This document shows, piece after piece, positions 39,358 to 48,108 of a DNA stretch of 64,000 bases. Each line of letters opens with the position of its first letter. Within the stretch, counting starts at the first letter, position 1. The translations under genes and the position numbers were made by a program. The stretch covers positions 2,170,001 to 2,234,000 of the forward strand of contig NZ_JBNINT010000001.1 in the NCBI RefSeq assembly GCF_050510895.1. The letters are read 5' to 3'. A model generated the notes under the pieces. That model was not told the origin of the DNA. It saw nothing but the letters and a program-made list of their open reading frames with translations, and ran no database searches. This DNA is from Pannonibacter phragmitetus_B (GTDB lineage: Bacteria; Pseudomonadota; Alphaproteobacteria; Rhizobiales; Stappiaceae).

Positions 39358-39492
39358 TTATCCCGCGATAGCGACCGCCGTCTTGGCAGTTTCTGCATCA
39401 GCGAACAGCATGACCAAAGCCAGCATGCCCCCGAGAACGATCACCGTCCACGCGGTGACGCCCCAGCAGGACTTCTGTACGTTTTCGTCCAT
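39358..39492 (-). CDS. Small single-span membrane protein (44 residues)
   Basis: A short gene encoding a 44-residue protein: a polar start MDENVQKSCWGVT, one hydrophobic helix (AWTVIVLGGMLALVMLFA) and an alanine-rich end (ETAKTAVAIAG). AAGGG lies about 7 bases before the ATG and a perfect bidirectional terminator lies 19 bases after the stop. These two signals make it likely to be real. I do not recognise a family. Confidence 0.6.
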   Translation of the reverse strand: MDENVQKSCWGVTAWTVIVLGGMLALVMLFADAETAKTAVAIAG

Positions 39493-39755
39493 GAAAACCC
39501 TTGTATGTGGGAACACCATAAGGCACTTGCCTCAAATATGGCGTCTTTGCGGCATGATATTTAATGAAGGCCTAACGCCTTCGCAAGCGCAAAATCGTGA
39601 TAGCTGCTGCGACGGCTATGCGTTCCTGGAAAATTGCATGGTGCGCCATGGACTTGCGCCGCACGCTCATGCATCTGATAGTTCTGGATAATTCAGATCG
39701 CTGCCTGATTCTGGTAAGGTTTCGGCAAGTTTCTGGAAACTTTTGGGAAAATTTC

Positions 39756-40514
39756 ATGGCAGCGCTGTCCACACTGGATCTTATCGCCCTTGGCATTTTT
39801 CTGGCCACCTGGCTCAGCTTCAACATCCTTGTGGAACTGTCCCCCTTGCGGGAACGCACCTTGTCCAAAATGATGGAGCAGTACCGCTTTGCGTGGATGC
39901 GCACGATGGCGCAGCGGCCCGTGCGGATCATGGACACGGCAATCCTTACCGGTCTGCAACAAGGTACCAGTTTCTTCGCCTCGACCGCCCTTCTGGCCAT
40001 CGGCGGCTCCTTCACCCTGCTCGACGGCACGGAGCGCATCGTCCAGATTGCTGGTGACCTCTCTGTTCCCGTTGAAAGCAACCGGGTGGTCTGGGAGATC
40101 AAGGTGATCGGCCTGATGCTGATCTTTGCCTATGCCTTCTTCAAGTTTGGCTGGGCCTACCGGCTTTTCAACTACTCGAGCATCGTCATGGGATCTGTGC
40201 CTGATGCGGCGACAGGCGACAAGGACGTGATCGAGACCATCGCCTACAAGGCCGCAAGGCTGAATGCTCTGGCGGGACGGCACTTCAACCGGGGCCAGCG
40301 GGCCCTGTTCTTCTCGATTGGCTTTCTGGGGTGGCTGGCAGGCCCGTGGGGCCTGATCATTACCACCTTGTCGGTTGTCGCTGTGCTGCTGCGCCGTCAG
40401 TTCGCGTCGAATGCCCGCACGGCTGTCATGGCATCACTGCAGGGGCTGGCGCAGGGCGCCCCGCCCAGCGGCGGCGCAAAAACCGAAACAGGCTCATCGA
40501 ACCCCTTCACATAA
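39756..40514 (+). CDS. DUF599 family membrane protein
   Basis: A 252-residue inner-membrane protein of the DUF599 family. It has about four hydrophobic segments (LIALGIFLATWLSFNILVEL; FFASTALLAIGGSFTLL; VIGLMLIFAYAFFKFGWAY; ALFFSIGFLGWLAGPWGL). The RMDTAILTGLQQGTSFFAST stretch and YRLFNYSSIVMGSVP are characteristic. The function is unknown. Its 3' end overlaps the convergent cyclase by 118 bases as sequenced, which is unusual. Confidence 0.85.
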   Translation: MAALSTLDLIALGIFLATWLSFNILVELSPLRERTLSKMMEQYRFAWMRTMAQRPVRIMDTAILTGLQQGTSFFASTALLAIGGSFTLLDGTERIVQIAGDLSVPVESNRVVWEIKVIGLMLIFAYAFFKFGWAYRLFNYSSIVMGSVPDAATGDKDVIETIAYKAARLNALAGRHFNRGQRALFFSIGFLGWLAGPWGLIITTLSVVAVLLRRQFASNARTAVMASLQGLAQGAPPSGGAKTETGSSNPFT

Positions 40515-41639
40515 TAGGTTCCGACTTTGCCGCCCTGGCAACCCAGCATCCCGGCAACTGCCTCTGAGGCAAGGATCTCGCGATCCAGGGCCTTTGCAAG
40601 GCCAGCAATGCGCGAGGCGAGATTGACGGCAGGACCTACGACCGTGAAATCCAGCCGCGTCTCGCTGCCCACATTGCCGAAGAACACATCACCGGCATGC
40701 AGCGCGATGCCCACCTTGATTTCCGGACTTTCCGCACAGCAGTTGAGGTTCACTTCGGCAATGCGCATAACAGCTTCCTGTGCCGCGAACACAGCACGCA
40801 GCGAAGCCTGCCGCGCCTCATCCGCTGACTCATAGGGGAAGATTGCCATCACCTCGTCGCCGATGAACTTCAGCACCTCCCCCTGCGCCTCAACAGCCGA
40901 AGCCATCGCGCCAAAATAGGTGTTGAGCAGCTCGATCAGCTTTTCACCCGGCAGCCGGTTGGAAAGGGTTGTGAAGCCGCGCAGATCTGCAAAGCTGATC
41001 ACGGCTGAGATCAATTCGCCGCCACCGCGCTTGATACTTCCCTGCAGCACCCGTGAACCGGCGCGCGGCCCGACATAGGTATCGAGCAGCGTTGCCGCCA
41101 GTGCGCCGCAAGGTGTTCAGTTCACAGATCAGCCCCAGTGGCCGGGCGATGGATTCAAACACGGCAAGATGGGCAGGCGTAAAGCCAGCTTCCGAACGGG
41201 TTGCCAGCGTCAGCGCTTTTGTGGTGCCATCGGAGAAGGGCATCGGCATGGCGATGTAGTCCTTGAAGCCCCCATCCCTCAGCTCGGGCAGAATTCCATA
41301 CTCGCCCTCTTCCGCTTCTGGCGTCACATGAATACGGACGGGGCGGCCCTCCATGTAGACAACCTTGAGCGGGCTGCGGTCATAGGACGCCTGCAGATCG
41401 GGCGCTTCCACGTAGCGGCGCAGTTCCGTGTGCCCGTCACTGGTCCACAGGGCGCTTTCCGCACGCACATTTGGATGAAGCACTGCAATGCCGGTGCTGA
41501 TCCTGTCGACCGGAATGCGCGCATCGCGCAGGCGCTCTCCAAGGTGGCGGACCAGCTCCTGGCTGTCCTGCACCTCGACCGCTTCGCCATAAAGCCACTG
41601 AATGATGTCGGCCGCAGCAAGCGGCGCCTCGAAAGACAT
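40397..41639 (-). CDS. Class III adenylate/guanylate cyclase, frame interrupted
   Basis: Nucleotide cyclase of about 400 residues. The N-terminal half is a GAF-like sensor-type domain (HVTPEAEEGEYGILPELRDGG, MPFSDGTTKALTLATRSE); the C-terminal half is a class III catalytic domain with metal-binding AVISFADLRGFTTLSN, FIGDEVMAIFP and FFGNVGSETRLDFTVVGP. The two halves are out of frame near 41100, where removing one base (CGCAC[T]GGCGGC on the coding strand) restores LRRTAATLLDTYVGPRAGS. The frame probably also ends earlier, at 40434, if one G is missing at 40460-40463. Confidence 0.86.
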
Positions 41640-41734
41640 CGGAGTCTCCGTATCCGGCTATCAAGTCTTCAAGATAGGGGCCGGAGGCTCCTTGGGAAGA
41701 TGGCTTGCGCTTCACCAGTGCGTTCACACAGGGG

Positions 41735-42562
41735 CTACTGATCGTCAGGCGACGGGAACAGCGACGAACTGCGCCCGCTCATCCAGTAAACGGCGAGGCC
41801 AACCCATTCCTTGACTGCAATATCCACCCGCAGAAATCCCTCGGAAGAGGAACCGAACGGGCGCCACATATCCTGCGGACCTCGGGTGCGCCAGTCCACA
41901 GGGTAGGCGATAACACCTTCCCAGCCCGCCTGCCGGAACACACCCATGGCACGCGGCATGTGATAGGCAGACGTCACCAGAAGGAATTTTTCACCCGGCT
42001 GCGGGGACAGCAGGGCACGTGTCTCCACCGCGTTCTGCCAGGTGTTGCGCGAGCGGTCTTCCATCACGATCCGCTCCGGATCGATGCCGAAGCCTTCAAA
42101 CACGCGCTCCGCCGCGACCGCCTCAGTGGTGGCACTGGCAAAGAGCAGCCCCTCCCCGCCTGAATGCACGACCTTCGCCTGCGGATAGCGCCGCGCCAGC
42201 TCCGGCACCACCGTGAGGCGCTCGGCTGCCATGGTGATCCCCGGATAGGGCCGCGAGCTTGCAATCGTCGTGTCAAGCGCACCGCCCAAAACGATGATGG
42301 CACTTACCTCGTCAGGAAGTGTAACAGGGGCGGGAAACCTGTCTTCAAGCGGAATGGTGATCATGTTGCCGAAGGGCGAGAGACCAACCAGGGCATAGAG
42401 GAAAACGCCGGCCCCGGTGAGAAAAAGCCCGGTCTTGCGCAGACGGGAGGCAAGCAGACAGAAAAAACCGGCGCCGAGTACGAGCAGGATGAAATTCGAC
42501 GGACGCATGAAGAAGAAGGCAATCTTGGAAAGATAGAAAAATACGTTCTCAGCCAGTTCCAT
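41735..42562 (-). CDS. YdcF family protein (DUF218)
   Basis: A 275-residue envelope protein related to YdcF/ElyC. Two N-terminal membrane spans (FFMRPSNFILLVLGAGFFCLL, TGLFLTGAGVFLYALVGLSP) precede the DUF218 domain, with AIIVLGGALD, VVHSGGEGLL, EDRSRNTWQNAVET and LLVTSAYHMPRAMGVF. ElyC has a role in envelope integrity and undecaprenyl-phosphate use. ATG 42562 has GAGGCGG close upstream; longer forms cover promoter sequence. Confidence 0.87.
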   Translation of the reverse strand: MELAENVFFYLSKIAFFFMRPSNFILLVLGAGFFCLLASRLRKTGLFLTGAGVFLYALVGLSPFGNMITIPLEDRFPAPVTLPDEVSAIIVLGGALDTTIASSRPYPGITMAAERLTVVPELARRYPQAKVVHSGGEGLLFASATTEAVAAERVFEGFGIDPERIVMEDRSRNTWQNAVETRALLSPQPGEKFLLVTSAYHMPRAMGVFRQAGWEGVIAYPVDWRTRGPQDMWRPFGSSSEGFLRVDIAVKEWVGLAVYWMSGRSSSLFPSPDDQ

Positions 42563-42716
42563 GTCCGCGTCCGCCTCGCTCCTGTTGACCGCCCCGCGCC
42601 GCTTGTAGCGCATCGCACCGGCCGCTGCATGGCAAAAACCTAAGGCAAAGGGGTGATCCCCTGCCCGGTGCACTTCAGCCTGTCATTTCTGACAATTTTG
42701 AAGGATTGCTGCAAGC

Positions 42717-42732
42717 CGTGACCCAGATCACA
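42717..42732. promoter_or_regulatory. CRP/FNR-family-like operator
   Basis: CGTGA-CCCAGA-TCACA matches the CRP consensus TGTGA-N6-TCACA at nine of ten positions. It lies 70 bases before the globin-like gene and 155 bases before the divergent YdcF-like gene, consistent with activation. Which family member binds is unknown. Confidence 0.45.
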
Positions 42733-42802
42733 CGCCTGTAAAGCCACCTGACGCACCTTCAAACCCGGCTGGACACTGGGCATTTCAGCAAGGGGCAGAG
42801 AT

Positions 42803-43210
42803 ATGACACTTTACATTGAACTGGGCGGACGTTCCGTCATCGAACGTGCAGTGCGGCAGGTCCTACGTGTGCGTCTGCAAAACACCTCACGGCCATCAGA
42901 CGTCCTGTTGCCACATGAGGCCGAGTTGCTTCGCGAGGATCTGACGGAGTTCCTGATCTTCCTGTTTGGCGGGGCGCCGTTTTATGAAGGGCCAGCCATT
43001 CACCATGCCTTCTCGCATATCTGCAACTCGCATTCGGCCTTTGACGAAGTGCGGGACATGTTCATAGAGGAGCTGACGCTGCGCCCGCAAACGGCCGGAT
43101 TACGGCCGCAGATCTATGCTGCGCTGGAGCAGATCCGTCATCATGCGGTTCGCCAGCCGCATCCCGCGCAGATGCAGGAACGGCCTCAGTTACAGGCGCG
43201 ATCTTTCTGA
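42803..43210 (+). CDS. Truncated-globin-like protein
   Basis: A 135-residue protein whose pattern follows group I truncated hemoglobins: an opening TLYIELGGRSVIERAV, then TEFLIFLFGGAPFYEGPAIHHA and SAFDEVRDMFIEELT, ending in a helix with YAALEQIRHHAV. When aligned to the family consensus GGPxxYxGxxMxxAHxxL without gaps, the proximal heme ligand falls on Phe70 rather than His, with His68 and His72 nearby. It may bind heme differently or not at all. A CRP-type operator lies upstream. The assignment rests on my recall of the family and is moderate. Confidence 0.55.
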   Translation: MTLYIELGGRSVIERAVRQVLRVRLQNTSRPSDVLLPHEAELLREDLTEFLIFLFGGAPFYEGPAIHHAFSHICNSHSAFDEVRDMFIEELTLRPQTAGLRPQIYAALEQIRHHAVRQPHPAQMQERPQLQARSF

Positions 43211-43231
43211 TCAACCTTCCAAATGCAAAAA

Positions 43232-43252
43232 GCCGCCGGCAGAACCGGCGGC
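43232..43252. terminator. Intrinsic terminator
   Basis: An 8-bp stem GCCGCCGG/CCGGCGGC with a 5-base loop, A-run before and TTT after. It lies between the convergent globin-like and clpP genes and may serve both. Confidence 0.8.
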
Positions 43253-43280
43253 TTTCGCTTATCGGTGGAGGCCCACCTGA

Positions 43281-43895
43281 TTACTTCACTTCCTCAGCGC
43301 TGCTGACGACTTTGCCGACGAGGCCATAGGCGATGCCCTCTTCCGGGCTCATCCAGTAGTCACGGTCGGTGTCCTTCTCGATGCGCTCGATCGGCTGGCC
43401 GGTGGCATCGGCAAAGATCTGGTTCAGGCGGTCGCGCATCTTGATGATTTCGCGGGCCTGGATTTCGATATCGGTCGCCATACCGCCTGCACCACCGGAC
43501 GGTTGATGCAGCAAGAAGCGGGTGTTCTTCGTGCAGTAGCGGCGCTCTTTCGGCACCGATACGTAGATCAGCGCGCCAGCGCTCGCCACCCAGCCCATGC
43601 CGAGGATACGCACTTCCGGACGGATGAAGCGGATGGTGTCATGGATCATATCGCCGGACTCGACGTGGCCGCCCGGAGAAGACACGATCACGGTGATCGG
43701 ATCACCAGAAACCTGAGCCAGAGCCAGCAGGCGGGCGCAGACGTCACGGGCCAGTTCCTGAGTGATCGGGCCAGTGATGAGGACGGTGCGCGCATCGAAC
43801 AGATGCTTGTCGACCTGAACCGACTGCGGCGTCTTGGTCTTCTCGTCCTCGTCATCGTCGAGGCGGGCCGGCACCGGATTCATATAATTGCTCAT
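43281..43895 (-). CDS. clpP: ATP-dependent Clp protease proteolytic subunit
   Basis: Serine protease subunit of 204 residues. The catalytic triad reads Ser105 in GWVASAGALI, His130 in RFLLHQPSGG and Asp175 in KDTDRDYWMS. The N-terminal leader MSNYMNPVPARLDDDEDEKT and QSVQVDKHLFDARTVLITG differ from E. coli ClpP, so this is probably a second clpP paralogue of the alphaproteobacterial type that partners ClpA or a stress-specific unfoldase (inference). I use ATG 43895; upstream codons have no family similarity. Confidence 0.92.
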   Translation of the reverse strand: MSNYMNPVPARLDDDEDEKTKTPQSVQVDKHLFDARTVLITGPITQELARDVCARLLALAQVSGDPITVIVSSPGGHVESGDMIHDTIRFIRPEVRILGMGWVASAGALIYVSVPKERRYCTKNTRFLLHQPSGGAGGMATDIEIQAREIIKMRDRLNQIFADATGQPIERIEKDTDRDYWMSPEEGIAYGLVGKVVSSAEEVK

Positions 43896-44044
43896 GCGCA
43901 GGATAGCTCCATTGTCACGGTGCGCCGGCAGGGCCGGCACGGGTTCACATAGGCCCATACTTAAGCGAAGCGTTGCCGCCCCGCAATGAAGACACGCATT
44001 TAGACACACAAGGGTTATCAACTGGGCAACAACAGCTGACAGTT

Positions 44045-45300
44045 TCAGGAAAGAGCCGCCAGCAGACCGTTCCCCACATTGGGAGCAGCAGCAGGGGCTG
44101 ACTGGTCACCCCCAGGTTCGGCGCTGCATCAGGGCTCTGCGGCGCATCCACTTCGACGCAATCGCGCCCCCTTCGCTTGGCCGCATAGAGAGCCCAATCC
44201 GCCCGCAGGAACAATTCATCAAAGCCTGTATTCGTCTGCATGGCGCAAACACCAGCAGAGACGGTCACCCTGAGATCCTGTGCCCCGCCCAGCATGGCCA
44301 TGACGCGTGTCTGAAGCCGCAATCCCTCGGCCAGATCTGCCGCTTTTGTCACTGCATCCCCGGTCAGAAGACATGCGAATTCCTCGCCGCCGATGCGCCC
44401 CGTCAAGCCATGGGGGCCAAGCCTGTCGCGCATCAGCTGACTGAAGGCCTGCAGCACGGTATCCCCGGCAGCATGTCCGAAGCGGTCATTGATCGTTTTG
44501 AAATGATCAAGATCGAACAGGATCATACACACCGGCTTTCCGGCAAGCTGTGCCTCTTCAATGGCGCGCACTGAGCTCTGGCGAAAGGTGCCCTTGTTCA
44601 TCAGGCCCGTCAGAGAATCTTCTTCCGCCTCACGCCGCAAGGTCGTGAGCCTGTTCTCCCGGAACAGCACACAACCGCTCAAAATGGCGACGGACGTCAG
44701 AACGATGGCTGCGATGAACTGAGAGACACTGCCATTTTCACTGATACTGGTGAAATAGTCAGCTGTTTCCGGAGAGCTGATAATCAACACCATCCGCCAG
44801 CCATGCATCAGGGTACCACCCAGAAACAAGGCCGTAAAAAGCAGTTGAACCGGCCGGGCCAACAGGTGCGCGCGGTAAAATTCTAATGCTGTTGCTGCGG
44901 AATAGAGAAGCATGATCGTGGACAGACTGATCAGACGCAGGCTGCTGCTCTCCAGAAAACCCGGGATAATGGTGAGGCAGTTCCAGATCGCAACAGGGAC
45001 AAGAACAGCCAGCAGAGAGGTGCCTCGTCCCGAGAAGCGGCGCGTGGCGGCGTAGCCGATGCCTGCCGCCAGATAAAGGAAGGAGTGTCCGAAGTGAAGC
45101 ACCCAAGGCTGCTGAACCACTTCCCGGATTGCCAGAAGTCCATATGCCGGGACACGGACAAGCAGGCTTACCGACCAGAGTAGAATACCGGATCGTTCCC
45201 GCTCCATAAGCCAGAGCCGGAACAGCTGAATGCCCCCAACCAGAAACAGGCTGGCCAACACCGCCAGCATTGAAGGGGTATCAATAGTCAATCCGGGCAC
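44045..45300 (-). CDS. Diguanylate cyclase (GGDEF), 3' frame break
   Basis: Membrane-bound enzyme making cyclic di-GMP, 418 residues after correction. Six or seven hydrophobic segments fill the N-terminal half, and the GGDEF domain follows with DSLTGLMNKGTFRQ, LFDLDHFKTINDRFGHAAGD and the active-site GRIGGEEFACLL. As sequenced the frame runs to 43945 as a Cys-rich tail. One missing G (plus C5 at 44109-44113) gives a plausible Ala/Pro-rich end and a stop at 44045. No RxxD inhibitory site precedes the active site. Confidence 0.87.
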
Positions 45301-45462
45301 CTTGCTGCGCTTTGCGCAAGTACGTTAGGCCCTCAGGATTTATCGCAAAGTTAAATATTCTCAGGCGCTTCGGCTTTATTCATCTCACCAGAAACCAGAA
45401 AATGCAGTGCGCCGCCTCACAGCAACCTGAGGCGGCATCACTCCATCTGTTGAGCAGCAGGC

Positions 45463-46635
45463 TCAGGCCGTCTTGTTGAAAATCTCGCGGCCAATCAGCA
45501 TGCGGCGGATTTCGCTGGTTCCTGCCCCGATCTCGTAGAGCTTGGCGTCGCGCAGCAACCGGCCTGTGGGATAATCATTGATATAGCCATTGCCACCCAG
45601 AAGCTGAATTGCATCCAAAGCCACCTTGGTTGCGTTTTCGGCGGCATAGAGAATCGCTCCGGCTGCGTCTTCCCGCGTGGTCTCGCCCCGGTCACAGGCC
45701 TGTGCCACGGCATAGACATAGGCCTTGGTGGCATTCATGGTCACATACATGTCCGCCACCTTGCCCTGCACGAGCTGGAATGTGCCGATGGGTGCGCCGA
45801 ACTGCTGGCGCTCGTGGACGTAAGGGATGGCCACATCCATCGCCGCCTGCATCAGGCCGATGCAGCCTGCGGCCAGGACAGCGCGCTCATAATCGAGGCC
45901 AGACATGAGCACGTTGACGCCCTTGCCCACTTCGGCCAGCACATTTTCCTCCGGCACTTCACAATTCTCGAAAACGAGTTCCCCGGTCTCCGAGCCGCGC
46001 ATGCCCAGCTTGTCCAGCTTCTGCGCCACCGAGAAGCCCTTGAAGCCCTTCTCGATGAGGAACGCCGTGATGCCGCGCGAACCAGCGGCCGGATCTGTCT
46101 TCGCATAGACGATCAGCGTGTCCGCGCAGGGGCCGTTGGTGATCCACATCTTGGTGCCGTTCAGCACATAGCGGTCACCCTTCTTGTCCGCACGCAGTTT
46201 CATCGACACCACATCCGAACCAGCACCCGGCTCGGACATAGCCAGCGCACCCACATGCTCACCACTGATCAGCTTGCCGAGGTAGCGTTTCTTCTGGTCT
46301 TCGTTGCCCCAGCGGCGAAGCTGGTTCACGCAGAGATTGGAATGGGCGCCGTAGGAAAGGCCGATGGAGCCGGAGGCACGGCTCACCTCTTCCATGGCGA
46401 TGCAGTGCTCCAGATAGCCGAGCCCTGCCCCGCCCCACTCCTCTTCCACCGTGATGCCATGCAGGCCGAGATCCCCCATCTCGGGCCATAGTTCACGCGG
46501 GAACCAGTCGTCCCGGTCAATCCGGGCCGCGAGCGGCGCGATGCGGTCCTGCGCATAGGAGCGCACGCTGTCGCGCAGCATGTCGGCGGTTTCGCCGAGG
46601 TTGAAATTGAATGACGGAAAGTCGTTGCGGATCAT
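45463..46635 (-). CDS. ivd: Isovaleryl-CoA dehydrogenase
   Basis: Acyl-CoA dehydrogenase of the leucine pathway, 390 residues, converting isovaleryl-CoA to 3-methylcrotonyl-CoA with ETF as electron acceptor. Family-specific features are GSIGLSYGAHSNLCVNQLRRWG, AMSEPGAGSDVVSM and the C-terminal YEIGAGTSEIRRMLIGRE. The catalytic Glu is in SGLDYERAVLAAG, the Ivd-type position. The gene is last in an operon led by a LiuR-like regulator; the methylcrotonyl-CoA carboxylase genes that often follow are absent here. Confidence 0.94.
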   Translation of the reverse strand: MIRNDFPSFNFNLGETADMLRDSVRSYAQDRIAPLAARIDRDDWFPRELWPEMGDLGLHGITVEEEWGGAGLGYLEHCIAMEEVSRASGSIGLSYGAHSNLCVNQLRRWGNEDQKKRYLGKLISGEHVGALAMSEPGAGSDVVSMKLRADKKGDRYVLNGTKMWITNGPCADTLIVYAKTDPAAGSRGITAFLIEKGFKGFSVAQKLDKLGMRGSETGELVFENCEVPEENVLAEVGKGVNVLMSGLDYERAVLAAGCIGLMQAAMDVAIPYVHERQQFGAPIGTFQLVQGKVADMYVTMNATKAYVYAVAQACDRGETTREDAAGAILYAAENATKVALDAIQLLGGNGYINDYPTGRLLRDAKLYEIGAGTSEIRRMLIGREIFNKTA

Positions 46636-46671
46636 GGGCTTTTCCTCCAGTCGCCCGGCCCTCCCGGCCGT

Positions 46672-47121
46672 TCAGCGGGTGTATTTGATGAAAGGTGTGG
46701 CCTTGCCAATGCGGTCATAGAGCTGGCGCGCAGTTGCGTTGAATTCCTGCGTCAGCCAATAGACGTAGGGCGCCCCATACGCGTCGGCTGCGGCATACAC
46801 CGCCTCGATCAGCGCCCGGCCCACGCCCTGACCGCGCACGGACGGGTCGGCATAAAGATCCTGCAGATAGCAGTAGGGTCCGTCGGTCCAGCAGGAGCGG
46901 TGGTAGATGTAGTGCACGATACCAACGAGCCGTCCGGTTGCATCCACGGCGCAAAGGCCATGCGGGTCCTCGTCCGGTGTCATCAGCCGCGACCAGGTGA
47001 GGTCATATTGCTGCTGCGGCTTTTCGGTTTCGTAGAAGGCGAGATAAGCCTTCCAGAGCTCCGCCCATTCGGCACGGTCCTCAGGTTGAAGCGGGCGGAT
47101 AGTGATTGCAGATTGCGTCAT
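46672..47121 (-). CDS. GNAT family N-acetyltransferase
   Basis: A 149-residue acetyltransferase. The acetyl-CoA site is DPSVRGQGVGRALIEAVYAAADAYG (Q/RxxGxG/A). The N-terminal ITIRPLQPEDRAEWAELWKAYLAFYE and the YWLTQEFNATARQLYDRIGK segment are typical for this subfamily, sometimes found in leucine operons. The acceptor substrate is not known. It is located between the thioesterase and ivd. Confidence 0.9.
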   Translation of the reverse strand: MTQSAITIRPLQPEDRAEWAELWKAYLAFYETEKPQQQYDLTWSRLMTPDEDPHGLCAVDATGRLVGIVHYIYHRSCWTDGPYCYLQDLYADPSVRGQGVGRALIEAVYAAADAYGAPYVYWLTQEFNATARQLYDRIGKATPFIKYTR

Positions 47122-47146
47122 TGTTCCTCACTTGCCTGGCTGATGC

Positions 47147-47593
47147 CTAGTCCTCGACGCCCTCAAGGCAGATCATTGAGAACAACCCGGTTGCCACGTG
47201 AATTTCCCCATCTCCGGTCACGCCATAGACATCGGAGCGGCAGATGGTCAGCGTGCGGCCTGGCTTGATGACGCGCCCCCGCGCCACAAGCTTTTCACCC
47301 TTGCCGGGGTTGAGCAGGTTGATCTTGAATTCGGTGCTCAGCACGCCTGTGCCAGCCGGATAAAGCGACAGGGCGGCATAGCCGGCGGCGCTGTCTGCAA
47401 TAGAGGTGGTGGACCCTGCGTGAAAAAAGCCGTGCTGCTGTGTCAGTTCCGCCCGGTGCGGCATCTCGATATCCACCTCGCCGGGGGCAAGATGGCTGAG
47501 ACTTGCGCCCAGATGGCCCATGAAAGGCTGGCGGGCAAAACTCCTGCGGACCCTCTCCTCCCAAAGTGGATCGCGCGGCTCGAATGCTGTCAT
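47147..47593 (-). CDS. PaaI family thioesterase
   Basis: Hotdog-fold thioesterase of 148 residues. The catalytic loop is QHGFFHAGSTTSIADSAAGYAA, matching the HGG/Asp-type PaaI active site in modified form (HAG). LLNPGKGEKLVARGRVIKPG and RTLTICRSDVYGV follow. It probably hydrolyses an acyl-CoA, perhaps relieving CoA sequestration in isovalerate breakdown (inference from the operon). Confidence 0.88.
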   Translation of the reverse strand: MTAFEPRDPLWEERVRRSFARQPFMGHLGASLSHLAPGEVDIEMPHRAELTQQHGFFHAGSTTSIADSAAGYAALSLYPAGTGVLSTEFKINLLNPGKGEKLVARGRVIKPGRTLTICRSDVYGVTGDGEIHVATGLFSMICLEGVED

Positions 47594-47619
47594 GGTTTCC
47601 TCCTCCCCGTTGACGATCC

Positions 47620-48017
47620 TCAGTCCGTCTTCTGCGGAATGCCCAATTCATCCAACCGCGCCAGACAACCGCGCTCAACCTCGGCAAGTTCGGCCAGCGT
47701 CAGTTCGATGTCATTGCGCTTTTCCTCAAGCTCGGCACGCCGTTCGGCAATCTTGCGCATGAGCAGCTGCAGCTGCCCGGCCTCCCCGGTGCCTTGCCAT
47801 ACATGCCGATGATTTCGCTGATCTCGGTCAGCGAGAAGCCAAGTCGCTTGCCGCGCAGGATCAGCTTCAGCCGCGTCCGGTCCGCAGGCTTGTAGAGCCG
47901 CTGACGGCCGCGCCGCTGCGGCGTGATCAACCCTTGCGTCTCATAGAAGCGCAAGGTGCGGGTGGTGATCCCGAACTCCTGTGTCAGCTGGGTGATCGTA
48001 TAGAGCCGCGGTTCCAT
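47620..48017 (-). CDS. liuR: MerR-family regulator (LiuR-like), frame interrupted
   Basis: Transcription factor of 132 residues after correction, with a MerR winged helix (YTITQLTQEFGITTRTLRFYE, GLITPQRRGRQRLYKPADRTRL) and the dimerisation coiled coil. One missing G (plus C4 at 47784-47787) restores APGEAGQLQLLMRKIAERRA and the ending RLDELGIPQKTD. LiuR regulates leucine and isovalerate genes in Proteobacteria; the downstream ivd supports the name. A palindrome lies 30-45 bases upstream of the start. Confidence 0.82.
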
Positions 48018-48046
48018 GAAGCCTCCATCATGGACAGAGATTCATG

Positions 48047-48064
48047 GACGTTTACGTCAAAGTC
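48047..48064. promoter_or_regulatory. Candidate LiuR operator
   Basis: GACGTTTACGTC is a perfect palindrome with the ACGT-N2-ACGT core I recall for LiuR sites in Proteobacteria. It lies about 30 bases upstream of the MerR gene, next to TTGACT on the minus strand. An AT-rich stretch follows. Confidence 0.42.
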
Positions 48065-48108
48065 AATAAGTTTGTTTAATATGTTTATTTTCAATATCTT
48101 ATGAAAAT

